From the NCBI RefSeq assembly GCF_963678845.1, contig NZ_OY787464.1, positions 1,054,001 through 1,118,000 of the forward strand: a stretch of 64,000 nt of DNA, read 5' to 3'. The notes beneath the pieces are model-generated. The model worked only from the letters and a program-made list of their open reading frames with translations, did not search any database and had not been told where the DNA came from. Below, piece after piece: positions 38,486 to 48,195 of the stretch. The stretch's first letter is position 1; the number at the start of each line of letters is the position of its first letter. The translations under genes were made by a program, and so were the position numbers. The stretch is from an uncultured Bacteroides sp. (GTDB taxonomy: Bacteria > Bacteroidota > Bacteroidia > Bacteroidales > Bacteroidaceae).

Positions 38486-40123
38486 CTAATTCATAGCGTT
38501 GCCTTTCAGGTTTGGATTATTGTTCAACTCAGACTGAGGGAAAGGAAAATACATAGCCTTTTCTGACCAACCTAAAGTTTTCAAAGGTTCAAGCCATTTG
38601 GCATCAGCCATACCCCAGCGGAGTAAATCGAAATAGCGCAAATATTCACCACAAAATTCAACATAACGTTCATGTTCAATTATATTCTTTATGCTATTCA
38701 TAGCAATACCATTGATGACTTTACCACTTGATAATAAATCATCAACATTAGGTATTGTACCAGGAGAATGTTGATACCACAAGTGTGGTTGTTCAGATGG
38801 AACTACTTTATTAGCTCTATCTCTAACTTGCTGAATATAATATTTAGGGCCAGTAGGATCTGTAATAGCCTTACTATCATTACCAGTTTCACTTAAACAC
38901 TCTGCATACATTAGTAACACATCTGAATAACGCATCAAACGAGTATTGATATCATCATCAAGATCACCAATCTGGTAATCAGGGCATTCCTTTCTGGTAC
39001 CATAAAGATCATTATCTGAAGACAAATGTGCCATCATATAATTCCAGTCAGCAACATTACCTGATAATTCTGTATATTTTGCACCTCCAGGACACCACAG
39101 AGTCATGTATCTTCTTGGGTCTCCATCTTCAAATTCATCATAAGTTTTTTTGTTTGGAGCGATATTCCACCAAGAGCTACCAGTTCCGTCAGGAACTCCA
39201 ATTTCGGTCCATCTCCAAGAGTCAGAGTTGTCTCCACCTAGCCAATTTGTACCATTGTACATCTGGACTTCAAATACAGATTCATCATTATTTTCATTAT
39301 CTCCGCCCAAAGAATTAGCTCTAAAATTATCCATAAGCTTATATTCTTTACTATCTATAACAGATTTCAACAAAGGAGCAGCTTTATCAAATTCTGCCGC
39401 TTTTCCTTTTTCAAGAATAGGGCGATACATATATGCTTTTGCTAAATATGCTTGCGCTGTACCTTTCGTTGCACGCCCCTTGTTTGCTACATTAGCATAA
39501 AGCTCACTACGTAATGGTAAAAGTTCTGAAGCTCTTGCAAAATCACTAATAATCAAAGCGTATATTTCGCCGGGCTTTGCGTTAGTAGGATAATAATCTG
39601 ATTGATTTTTTGCCGGATGATCAACCAATGGAATTGTTTCCCCAAACATAGCACAAAGATGCATATAATGTAAACCTCTCAAGAAATAGGCCTCACCTAA
39701 CAATCTATTTTTAACAGTTTCAGATATATCACCAGTAAAATTACTTATATTTTCAATGGCTGTATTAGATGCATAAACACCTTCAAAGTACCCTTTCCAA
39801 CCACTGGTAATATTTCCTTGATTAGGAGGAGTGCTATAAGTATCAGGATAAAGTTCCTCTCCTACACATTTAAAAGTATGGTCGAAATCATCTCCAGGAA
39901 GTAACAGATAATAATATGCCCCACGACCATAGCCACCTTCAACGCCATTAAAACTGATTAAGCACTGATAAGCCGGTATTACAGCAAGTTCTAATTGTGC
40001 AGCAGTTTTGTAATATGTATCGACAGATAACTGCGAAGGATTATTCAAGTCCATATCGGGCATACAGCTACTTAGAATTGCTGCAGAACTGCACAATAAG
40101 CAGAATTTTGATATTTTTTTCAT
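38486..40123 (-). CDS. SusD-like outer-membrane lipoprotein (second system)
   Basis: This 545-residue SusD/RagB family protein has lipobox ILSSC (C20). The N-terminal region continues as MPDMDLNNPSQLSVDTYYKT, and the C-terminal block ERYVEFCGEYLRYFDLLRW is the family's conserved end. It lies 27 bp after the frameshifted SusC and just before a strong terminator, so the pair forms a short operon. Whether it has a working SusC partner depends on whether the frameshift upstream is real. Confidence 0.94.
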   Translation of the reverse strand: MKKISKFCLLCSSAAILSSCMPDMDLNNPSQLSVDTYYKTAAQLELAVIPAYQCLISFNGVEGGYGRGAYYYLLLPGDDFDHTFKCVGEELYPDTYSTPPNQGNITSGWKGYFEGVYASNTAIENISNFTGDISETVKNRLLGEAYFLRGLHYMHLCAMFGETIPLVDHPAKNQSDYYPTNAKPGEIYALIISDFARASELLPLRSELYANVANKGRATKGTAQAYLAKAYMYRPILEKGKAAEFDKAAPLLKSVIDSKEYKLMDNFRANSLGGDNENNDESVFEVQMYNGTNWLGGDNSDSWRWTEIGVPDGTGSSWWNIAPNKKTYDEFEDGDPRRYMTLWCPGGAKYTELSGNVADWNYMMAHLSSDNDLYGTRKECPDYQIGDLDDDINTRLMRYSDVLLMYAECLSETGNDSKAITDPTGPKYYIQQVRDRANKVVPSEQPHLWYQHSPGTIPNVDDLLSSGKVINGIAMNSIKNIIEHERYVEFCGEYLRYFDLLRWGMADAKWLEPLKTLGWSEKAMYFPFPQSELNNNPNLKGNAMN

Positions 40124-40150
40124 TGTATATTTAATTTAAAGATTCAACCT

Positions 40151-43100
40151 TTAGAATGACAATTGAGCACCTATGAAAAATTCTCTTGAGTTAGGGAATG
40201 TAGGATCCCATGAAGTAGATCCATCAACACCTCTTGTTAAATTTGTTCCGCCTGTATCCTGGTCACCTACTTCTGGGTCAAAGCCTGAATATTTAGTTAA
40301 GGTTAACAAGTTTTTCCCCCCAATATACACTCTCAGATTATTAATATTCAATTTCTTTATTATGCTTTTAGGAAGTGTATAGCCAAGAGTTAAGGCTTTC
40401 AGTCTTAAATAAGATCCATCTTCTACATAGCGTTTTGAATTACGCATATTTTGATTTGGGTCACCTATAACAGCTCTTGGCATATCTGTATTTGTATTCT
40501 TTGGATAAATTGTAGTAACCCCTGAAATTGGGTTGACAAATTTCAGATCCTCGGCACGATAGCGATCCAGCGTACTTGCGAAACAGTTATAATAGTGATA
40601 CATACCCTCGCCAAAATAGCGTGTTTTATTATAAATATCATTACCATTAGATCCTTGCCAAATCATAGCCAGATCAAATGTTCCACAAGCAGTTCTATAA
40701 CTAATATCTGCACTCAATCCATAACTGAATTTAGGTATTGGATTTCCGATGTAATCTTGATCGGCTACTCCATTCCCATCCTTATCAACAAAACGAACAT
40801 CACCTAATGCTGCTTTTGGCGCAAATTTTTTATCTGCATCCAATTCTGCCTGAGTACGGTATAGTCCATTTGTTACATATCCCCAAAATTCTCCGATAGA
40901 TCTGCCAACTGCAGTTTTAGAGATTCCATTACCTGCCATGATTTCATTATTAGCACCAATGCTAAGCACTTTATTCTTTACTGTAGAAATATTACCCATT
41001 ACTGAATAATCAAATTTACCAACTGATTTCTTGTATGAAACGGCAAGTTCAAGTCCCTTATTTTCAATACTTCCGGCATTAAGTGTAGGTTTATTATCAC
41101 TATAACCAGCAGCAAATGAAATAGGCACAGCCACTAACATATCTGATGTCTTCTTGTAATAATAGTCAAATATAAATGACAACTGATTATCAAACAAAGA
41201 AAGATCGAAACCAAGGTCTGTAGAATATTGACTTTCCCACTTAACTATTGGATTTGAAGGAGTAGTAGCAAGTCCACCTGCATTCTTTGCATTATTAAGA
41301 TAATACCAGATATTACTAAATGCTATAGTACTTTGATACTGGTAAGAATCGATGTTAGAGTTACCCAACATACCCCAGCTGGCACGCAATTTAAAATCAC
41401 TAATAAATGGAAGTTTTTCCATGAATTTTTCCTGACTTACTCTCCATGCAGCAGATAAAGATGGGAAATTACCATAACGATTGGTTTTACTAAACTTGGA
41501 AGATCCGTCACGTCTAAAATTAAATGTAAGCAAATATTTGCTGTCGTAATTATAGTTAATTCGTCCCAGCACAGAGAACATAGACTCGTGTCCAACTGAA
41601 GAATCAACAGATTTTGATTTATCATCCTGTGTAGCACCTAAAATAAGAACATCTTCACTTGGCATAGCACGTGCTCCAGCACTTACACTCAAACTCCTTG
41701 TTTCATCAGAGGAAACTCCAACCAAAGCATTTAAGCTGTGTTTACCTATGCTCTTTTCATAAGAGAGAGTATTCTCATACAAAAGTCTATTAGTTTTATA
41801 GCTTGCCATGGAATAAGAGTCTGGTGTATGGTTTTGATATGGAATTGAATACTCTGCCTCATAATCCTGAACCATATATCGATACATGTCAACTCCCATA
41901 TTAAACTTGTATTTTAAACCGGAAGTATTTCATAAGTCATCCATGCATTACCATTTACGGAAGTAGTTTCGCCTTTGTGCCAGTTTAAATTAGCCTGTGC
42001 CAAAGAATTTGCAACGTCTGTACCATTTCCTGCACCAGCAAATCCTGTTGAGCTTTTAGAATCATACAAAGGTAAAGTTGGAACCCATTTTAATGCAATT
42101 AGCAAGTTTTTATCACTCCAATCATGATTGCTACGTTTAATTGATACAGTTTCTCCGAATTTGAATTTACCTTTCGTAAAATCAGAGATAAACTGCATAC
42201 CATAATTTTTAGTATCTTCTTTAATAAAAACGGGTTTATCAGTTGAATAAAGACTGTTTACTCTAAAATTTGCATTTTCAGAGCCTCCACTTATAGAGAG
42301 ATTATGCTTCTGATAAAAACCTGTACGTTTTAATGCATTAAACATATTATATCCTTCACCTATAGCAGATGGATTTTTATATGCATCTAAATAATCAGTA
42401 GCGTTTCTTTTGCCTGCATTCCACAATTCCTCATTTACTAGTTCTGCCAATTCCTGTCCATTAAGCATATCAATATTGTGTGACAAATTCTTCACACCAG
42501 CAAATCCATCATAATCAACCTTTACTTCACCGACAGTTCCTCGTTTTGTTGTAATAACAATAACTCCATTACCACCACGGGCACCATAGATTGCACAAGA
42601 TGCTGCATCTTTCAAAACCTGAATACTTGCAATATTAGCTTCATCTGGAACAGAACCACCAATCATACCATCCACCACATAAAGAGGATCTGTATTATTA
42701 ATAGAACCAATACCTCTAATTTTTATTCTTCCATTGGTAATTTGAACACCAGGAACCGAACTCTGCAACCCTGCCTGCAATCCACCAGGAACTTTATTTA
42801 GTTCTTTGGTAGGGAGAACAGCTATAGCAGATGACAAATCCGCTTTTTTCTGAGTACCATAACCAACAACAACAACTTCTTCTAAAGTCTTATTATCTTC
42901 TTTTAAAACAATATTCAACGTTCTTTTTTCTCCAACCGCTATAACTTGACCTAAATATCCAACGAATGAAAATTGCAATTTAGCATTTGGAGAAACTGAG
43001 AGCTGAAAATTACCATTAACATCTGATACTGTACCATTAGCAGTACCAACCTGAGAGATGTTTACACCAAGCAAAGCTTCACCGGAAACATCCTTTACTG

Positions 43101-43197
43101 CACCTTTTACTATAAAGTTTTGAGAAAATGCCCAAAGAGGGACCATCAATAGAACAATGATAATTCCTAAGTTTTTTTTTAAATTAAAGTTTTTCAT
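40151..43197 (-). pseudogene. SusC-like TonB-dependent transporter interrupted by a single-base frameshift
   Basis: The first part (43197-41914, 427 residues) has a signal peptide, carboxypeptidase-regulatory-like domain, plug (EEVVVVGYGTQKKA) and early barrel, and stops after MTYEILPV. The reading frame with the natural continuation (SGLKYKFNMGVDM) overlaps it and runs to 40151 with a normal SusC end. One extra G in the CCGG at 41919-41922 would read EILPGLKYKFN and give one protein of about 1015 residues, a usual SusC length. Nothing else in the gene is degraded, so this is either a recent mutation or a sequence error. Its leader resembles that of xusA. If intact, it would import arabinoxylan fragments with the SusD below. 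Confidence 0.88.
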
Positions 43198-43232
43198 AGT
43201 TTCTTAATAAATTATACTAGACTTAATAACTC

Positions 43233-43315
43233 AATTATTCATAAATCTTTAACTATAAGAAAAAACTCGTCAACTATCATCAAATAAATGTTTCATAAAA
43301 TTTTAATTTATAGGT
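43233..43315 (-). promoter_or_regulatory. Conserved SusC leader element, copy B
   Basis: This 83-bp segment lies 36-118 bp upstream of the SusC ATG and aligns without gaps to 24298-24380 (about 71 identities by my count). Conservation in otherwise unalignable upstream DNA suggests a functional leader or a recent common origin of both SusC/D modules. Confidence 0.65.
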
Positions 43316-43950
43316 TAACTAATAAGAGACAAAGGGAAGTATTTTAATTCAATGCTTCTACATAAGAAAATTCATTTTCCATGCGAAAAGAATATAAGTC
43401 ATAGAGAAGCCTCTTTTATATAACTTATATAATCTCCTTAATAAAGATTTTCTAAAATTCAAGAGAAGAAATTGTTTTTGCAGCAGATAATATTAATTAC
43501 AGTTTTATTTGTGTTCATAAACAATAGATTTTAGGCTAAACATTCTATTAACAAATGAATACCAAAGATAGAAGGAAACCTAAAATATAGATTCTAATCT
43601 TAGATATACTTTTTCCAATTTTAAACACAAATTTATTTTTTATAACTATATTAATTGGGGACTAGTGTAACGCTAATTACAAAAAAAGGATATACTACAA
43701 TGCTCTCTTTCAGGATAAAATCTAAATTTCATTCACCTATTTAATATAGAATATTACTAAAAGAATTATTTAGCTTATAATACATAAAACACCGCCTTAT
43801 TTTTATTTTGTAACAAATCTTTGTATTCTCGTTACTTTTTAGCTTAACTTGTGGCGTTATAAATAACAATCCATTTTAATTTGAAACAAAATGTGTGCTT
43901 CCATTTAAATATGCAGTTTCTCTTCAAAACAGGAGCCTTGATATAAACAA

Positions 43951-43988
43951 TGCATCCCAAAAGTTTTATGTAGAACTTTTGGGATGCA
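43951..43988 (-). terminator. Terminator of the long enzyme operon
   Basis: A 15-bp perfect stem, TGCATCCCAAAAGTT/AACTTTTGGGATGCA, has an 8-nt loop and lies 30 bp after the GH43 stop at 44019. The minus-strand tail (TTGTTTATATC) is only mildly T-rich. Confidence 0.8.
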
Positions 43989-44018
43989 CTTCAGTTAACG
44001 AAATAAGACAATACTAGA

Positions 44019-45141
44019 TTAATATTCAACACTCTGTTCGGTCCAGGTTGACCCTTTAATGTAGAGCATTCCATTTTTATAACATACTGGTTCTATTCCC
44101 ATTTGAGGTAGCTTCTCCCAATCCTGAAGATCTTTACAGTAAGGATAAGGTCGTTTTTCATCCATCATAAAATGACAGGATAACCACAATTTCCCATCCG
44201 GCCCTTCAAATAAACTATTATATCCTGTTTCACAATATGGATCTTCTGTATCCTGAAATTTCAGACGAGCATATCCCCATCAATAGCTAATTCCGGGCGA
44301 TATCCTTTTTTCCGGGGACCAAAAATTAGTTCAGGCGATGCCAAATCCCACGGACCAAGCGGAGATTTAGACTTCAATAATCCAACTTCATATCCGCGAG
44401 TCCAAGTAGAGAAAAACATAAAGTAAGTTCCATCTCTTTTGATAACAAATGGTCCTTCAATACCTCCAATCATCCATTCAGGATAACCAGGTTTTTTTTT
44501 ATCCATAAATTTTTGAATATTTCCAATAATTCGTCCCTTAGTCAAGTCTATTTTTGCTTGAAAAAGTCCGTTGCCACTGCAATAGAGATAAGTCTGACCA
44601 TCTTCATCTTCAAACAATGTTGCATCATTATTATATTGAGAAGTAAGAGGTCCGTTAACTAATTTATATGGTCCAGTCACCTGATCGGATGCAAATAACC
44701 AGATACTATGTGTATTCATACCTTTTGGATCCTCTTTGGTTACTTTCCCGCTATTAACGGTAAGCCAATATTTATTTTTTATGAAATGTATTTCCGGAGC
44801 CCAGAACCTTCCATTATAAGGACAATCAGCAGATCGTTTGCTGGCATCTATAATCCATGAATATTGACTCCAATGGATTAAATCATCTGAGACCAATAGA
44901 CGAACACCTGGATTCGGTCCTGTCCATACAGGATTGGAAGTACCCGTGCAGTACCACTGTTTGCCAACCTTGATAATACAATGATCACGCATAGATATAG
45001 CAGTATCTCTTGTTATAGGATTAGTGTAATGAAACACATGCGAAGATATACTAACAGTTGGTGAATTATTATTATTTACCTGTGCTAAACAGATAAACGA
45101 AAACAAAAATTGCCCTAAAAAAGAACTACTTTTTTCTTCAT
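44019..45141 (-). pseudogene. GH43 enzyme with two single-base frame disruptions
   Basis: The middle, from about 45106 to 44261, encodes a GH43 propeller with RDHCIIKV (base Asp), YNNDATLFED (pKa Asp) and GIEGPFV (acid Glu). Its true start is probably the ATG at 45141-45139, 9 bp after the upstream gene. From there the frame runs MKKKVVLF and then hits a stop. One added base in the A6 (45130-45135, plus-strand T run) or T6 (45117-45122) homopolymer restores a signal peptide ending FICLAQ. At the other end the frame stops at 44261. The continuation RLKFQDTEDPYCETGYN in another frame runs to a stop at 44019, and one base added to the G4 run (44275-44278) joins them. Repaired length is about 374 residues. 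Real decay or sequence error cannot be told apart. Confidence 0.85.
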
Positions 45142-45150
45142 TGCTGTTTG

Positions 45151-46491
45151 TTATTCAAATTTAATCCAATCAACTTCGACCTCGTTATCATTTACTGAAG
45201 ATAAAAACAAATTCTGACGACCTTGTTTTAAACCAGAAATCAAAACTTTAGTTTCTTTCCATTCTTTACTTTTTGGAATATTAATCTTTGCCAGCATGGG
45301 ACCACTAATACTCTTTAACTTTAGTAGCAATATCCCTCCTTTCTGAGAAGTAGCTTTTACAATAACTGATTTATATTTTTTCTTTCCAAAATCAACATTG
45401 TTATATTGTACACATGCTTTTTTCTCATTAAAAACTGTTTTCCAACCAGCAAAAGTGTTCAGAGTATCAATAAATGAAACAGAAATGCCTTTATCACTTA
45501 TTCTACTATATCGATCTATCTGTATTTGCTTAGAAGCATCAGTCAGTCCTACACCACGAAAGGTAGATGTAACTTTTCGAATAGTACCATCTGCATTAAA
45601 AAATAAACTATCAATGCGTACCGACCTGTTTTTATCAAATTTTGGTGAAAGGTCATTACTGTGGTAAAACAGATACCACTGTCCTTTAAAATTTATAATC
45701 GAATGATGATTAGTCCAGCATCCAACAGGCGATTCGTCCATAATAACTCCTGATATTTTAAAAGGTCCCATCGGACTGGTTCCTATTGCATATTCAAGCC
45801 GTTCAATTTTATTTTCAACATGAGGGAAAGTCAAATAATAAATTCCTTTTCTTTCAAACAAAAAAGGGCCTTCTTTTAATCCTTTCTCGGGCAAATTAGC
45901 TATAATCTGAGGTTCTGAAGCTAGTTCCACCATATTACTTTTCAATTTTGAGACCATAAAGTTACCAGCCGACCAATACAAATAAGCTTGTCCGTCTTTA
46001 TCTATAAAAACATTAGGATCAATGCCACTAACTTTATCAATTGATTTGGACTGTGGGATAAATGGGCCAAAAGGATTATCAGCTACAGCTACTCCTACAG
46101 AAAAGCCCTTTGTGCCTTTTGGAGGAGCAGGAAAATAAAAGTAATATTTACCATTTTTACTAATACAATCAGGAGCCCACATACTAAATGCCGTTGAATC
46201 TGCCCATTGTACTTTATTTTGGTTCAAAATAACTCCATGATCTGTCCAGTCAGTAAGATTTGAGGATGAAAACACATGATAATCTTCCATACAAAACCAA
46301 TTTGGACGACCTTGTCCTTCTTTACCTAAAATATCATGAGATGGATATAGATATACTTTATCGCCAAAAACTCTGGCAGTTGGATCTGCAGAAAATTGAT
46401 TTCTTATAATGGGATTCTGAGCTATAATAACAGTAATATTAAATAGCATAAATGTAACAAGAATCAATCTTGCCAACTTATTTTTTTCCAT
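45151..46491 (-). CDS. GH43 arabinofuranosidase with CBM6-like domain
   Basis: This 446-residue enzyme has a signal peptide to about residue 25. The GH43 propeller has base D36 (SADPTAR), D158 (SGIDPNVF) and acid E207 (GLKEGPF), and a C-terminal CBM6-like beta-sandwich spans about 325-446 (ends VDWIKFE). It is related to GH43 arabinofuranosidases that begin with NPIIR...ADPTARVF and are common in arabinoxylan loci. It is part of the long enzyme operon and sits directly upstream of the frameshifted GH43. Exact subfamily not assigned. Confidence 0.9.
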   Translation of the reverse strand: MEKNKLARLILVTFMLFNITVIIAQNPIIRNQFSADPTARVFGDKVYLYPSHDILGKEGQGRPNWFCMEDYHVFSSSNLTDWTDHGVILNQNKVQWADSTAFSMWAPDCISKNGKYYFYFPAPPKGTKGFSVGVAVADNPFGPFIPQSKSIDKVSGIDPNVFIDKDGQAYLYWSAGNFMVSKLKSNMVELASEPQIIANLPEKGLKEGPFLFERKGIYYLTFPHVENKIERLEYAIGTSPMGPFKISGVIMDESPVGCWTNHHSIINFKGQWYLFYHSNDLSPKFDKNRSVRIDSLFFNADGTIRKVTSTFRGVGLTDASKQIQIDRYSRISDKGISVSFIDTLNTFAGWKTVFNEKKACVQYNNVDFGKKKYKSVIVKATSQKGGILLLKLKSISGPMLAKINIPKSKEWKETKVLISGLKQGRQNLFLSSVNDNEVEVDWIKFE

Positions 46492-46528
46492 GGATGTTTT
46501 TATTTTAGAGATGTATTAGTTTAAGTAT

Positions 46529-46580
46529 AATGTGACAGAACATTATAATACTTATTTTTTCTATAATATTCTGTCACATT
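46529..46580. other. Long hairpin inside the enzyme operon
   Basis: A 19-bp stem with one mismatch (46529-46547 with 46562-46580; arms contain AATGTGACAGAA and TTCTGTCACATT) encloses a 14-nt loop. It lies in the 98-bp gap between two GH43 genes of the same operon and has no T tract, so a processing or mRNA-stabilising hairpin is more likely than a full terminator. Confidence 0.6.
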
Positions 46581-46589
46581 TTAAGTATA

Positions 46590-48164
46590 CTATTTTATTT
46601 CAGAAATAGTACTTGAAATATGGAAATAATCAAAATCAGCATATCCACCTATGTTTTTAGTGGCATAATTAAACAGTCCAAATCGATATCCAATAAATTG
46701 AGGAATGGTATATGCCATTTTTAATGGTTCACCTATGAAGTTCCAGACTTTACCATCATAGCTGTAAAAGAATTTAGCGATATCTGCACGGTCTTTGAAG
46801 TTGCATTCCGCTTTGAAATAAACAATATTATGAGTAAGCGGAACACTTTGTACTTCAACAGGCTTTCCTGTTCCGGCACTAATCATTACTATAGACTTGA
46901 CTCCTTTATTAACTCTAACCCCTAGCTGACCGAAATTCTTTTGTAGCAAGCATAATCCGGTAAAATCTCCATCCTTCATATGAGACACATCCATTGATGT
47001 TGAGCCTGTACATACAGGTCCAATGGTACGTTGAGTCAATGTATTTCTTGCCATTAACAGAGTTGAATCTATTCTGCCTGTTGTTAGACGTAGATAACCT
47101 TTCCTTTGACTAACCGACCATAATTTATTGTCAGGATTATGATTCCATTGCCAAGCCAATGGTAAAGCAGCAGTTCCGGGCTTACGTGTAAATTCGTCAG
47201 AAGCAACAATACCGGAAATCAAACCCTTACTAACTGGTAAATCAAGTGTTTCAGGAACTTTTCCATTCACTCCGATAACAGGCCATCCATTTTCCCATTT
47301 TACCGGAACCAAATAAGGAATACGTCCTACTGCTCCAAAATCACGGAATAAATAAGCGTACCATTTACCATCAGGAGTATCAATAAGTCCTCCCTGGGCT
47401 ACCCCCTTATCCTGAAATCCAACTCGTCCCTCATACGGACCGGTAATTTTATCAGCTCTGTGAATATTTACAGTACGCATACCACCGGCTGGCCAGGTTA
47501 TATTGAATATATAATATTTTCCATTTACTTTAAAAAGCTGAGATCCTTCTGCTCCAAGCCCCTTGTTACCAGACGGAGCGCTAGCATTTTCTATGAGCAC
47601 GCGATCTGTTTCGGGCTTAATTCCTGAAAGGTCTTTTTTAAGCTCTACTATATTGAGTTTACCACTTCCATAAATCATATAAATACGTCCATCTTCTTCG
47701 AAAAATAATGAATGATCATGCAATGACGGAGCAAAAGAATGTTTTACCCAAGGCCCTTTCTCTAGATTCTTTGTTGTGTAAATATATGTTTTCCCAGTTG
47801 TTTGAGCAAATGTTGAAACATAGTAAATTCCTTTGTTATAGCGGAGACTGCTTGCCCATGACCCTCTGCCATAAGTACTTTGACCATTATTAAGATTTAG
47901 TGCATCAACATCATCTAAAGTATTATAGGCATAATTCACTAATTTCCAGTTTACCAAATCTTTAGACTTCATAATTGGAACACCCGGACTCATGTGCATG
48001 GTAGTGCTACTCATATAATAAGTATCTCCAACCCGAAGCATAGACATGTCAGGAACATCTGAAAAAATAATAGGGTTCTGAGCTTTCTTCACCTGTGCTG
48101 ACAGATTCAAAGAATACCCGGAAACCAGAATTGCCACAACGCATAAAATATTTCTTTTTCTCAT
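46590..48164 (-). CDS. GH43 arabinofuranosidase with C-terminal concanavalin-like domain
   Basis: This 524-residue protein has a signal peptide to about residue 24. The GH43 propeller has base D39 (DVPDMS), D150 (LHDHSLFF) and acid E206 (GAEGSQ), and a GH43 C-terminal beta-sandwich spans about 320-524. The DVPDMSMLRVGDTYYMSS start and MSPGVPIMKSKDL motif resemble the GH43 subfamily 12 type found in Bacteroides xylan loci; this subfamily call is tentative. It probably removes arabinofuranose from arabinoxylan oligosaccharides. It lies 31 bp after a GH51 gene in the enzyme operon. Confidence 0.92.
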   Translation of the reverse strand: MRKRNILCVVAILVSGYSLNLSAQVKKAQNPIIFSDVPDMSMLRVGDTYYMSSTTMHMSPGVPIMKSKDLVNWKLVNYAYNTLDDVDALNLNNGQSTYGRGSWASSLRYNKGIYYVSTFAQTTGKTYIYTTKNLEKGPWVKHSFAPSLHDHSLFFEEDGRIYMIYGSGKLNIVELKKDLSGIKPETDRVLIENASAPSGNKGLGAEGSQLFKVNGKYYIFNITWPAGGMRTVNIHRADKITGPYEGRVGFQDKGVAQGGLIDTPDGKWYAYLFRDFGAVGRIPYLVPVKWENGWPVIGVNGKVPETLDLPVSKGLISGIVASDEFTRKPGTAALPLAWQWNHNPDNKLWSVSQRKGYLRLTTGRIDSTLLMARNTLTQRTIGPVCTGSTSMDVSHMKDGDFTGLCLLQKNFGQLGVRVNKGVKSIVMISAGTGKPVEVQSVPLTHNIVYFKAECNFKDRADIAKFFYSYDGKVWNFIGEPLKMAYTIPQFIGYRFGLFNYATKNIGGYADFDYFHISSTISEIK

Positions 48165-48195
48165 AGTCTTAAGTTAATATAATTGATAGAGGTTA

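Larger units (their letters stand above)
43198..44018. other. 821-bp region upstream of the second SusC
   Basis: No gene is seen. It contains conserved leader copy B (43233-43315), a partial match to the operator motif (right half TTCTAATCTTAGATATAC at 43582-43599), and the terminator of the enzyme operon (43951-43988). The promoter for the SusC is not clear: at the spacing used in the other modules I find no -7 element. A perfect -7 lies further out at 43635-43628 on the minus strand. Confidence 0.5.

Noticed and set aside
41914..41925. Programmed -1 frameshift joining the two SusC parts
   Set aside because: There is no slippery heptamer and no obvious downstream stimulatory structure; SusC genes are not known to use frameshifting. 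A lost base is simpler.
44261..45106. Independent GH43 ORF starting at TTG 45106
   Set aside because: The TTG is in the middle of a signal peptide; the ATG at 45141 and the C-terminal part in another frame show this is the core of a longer, frameshifted gene.
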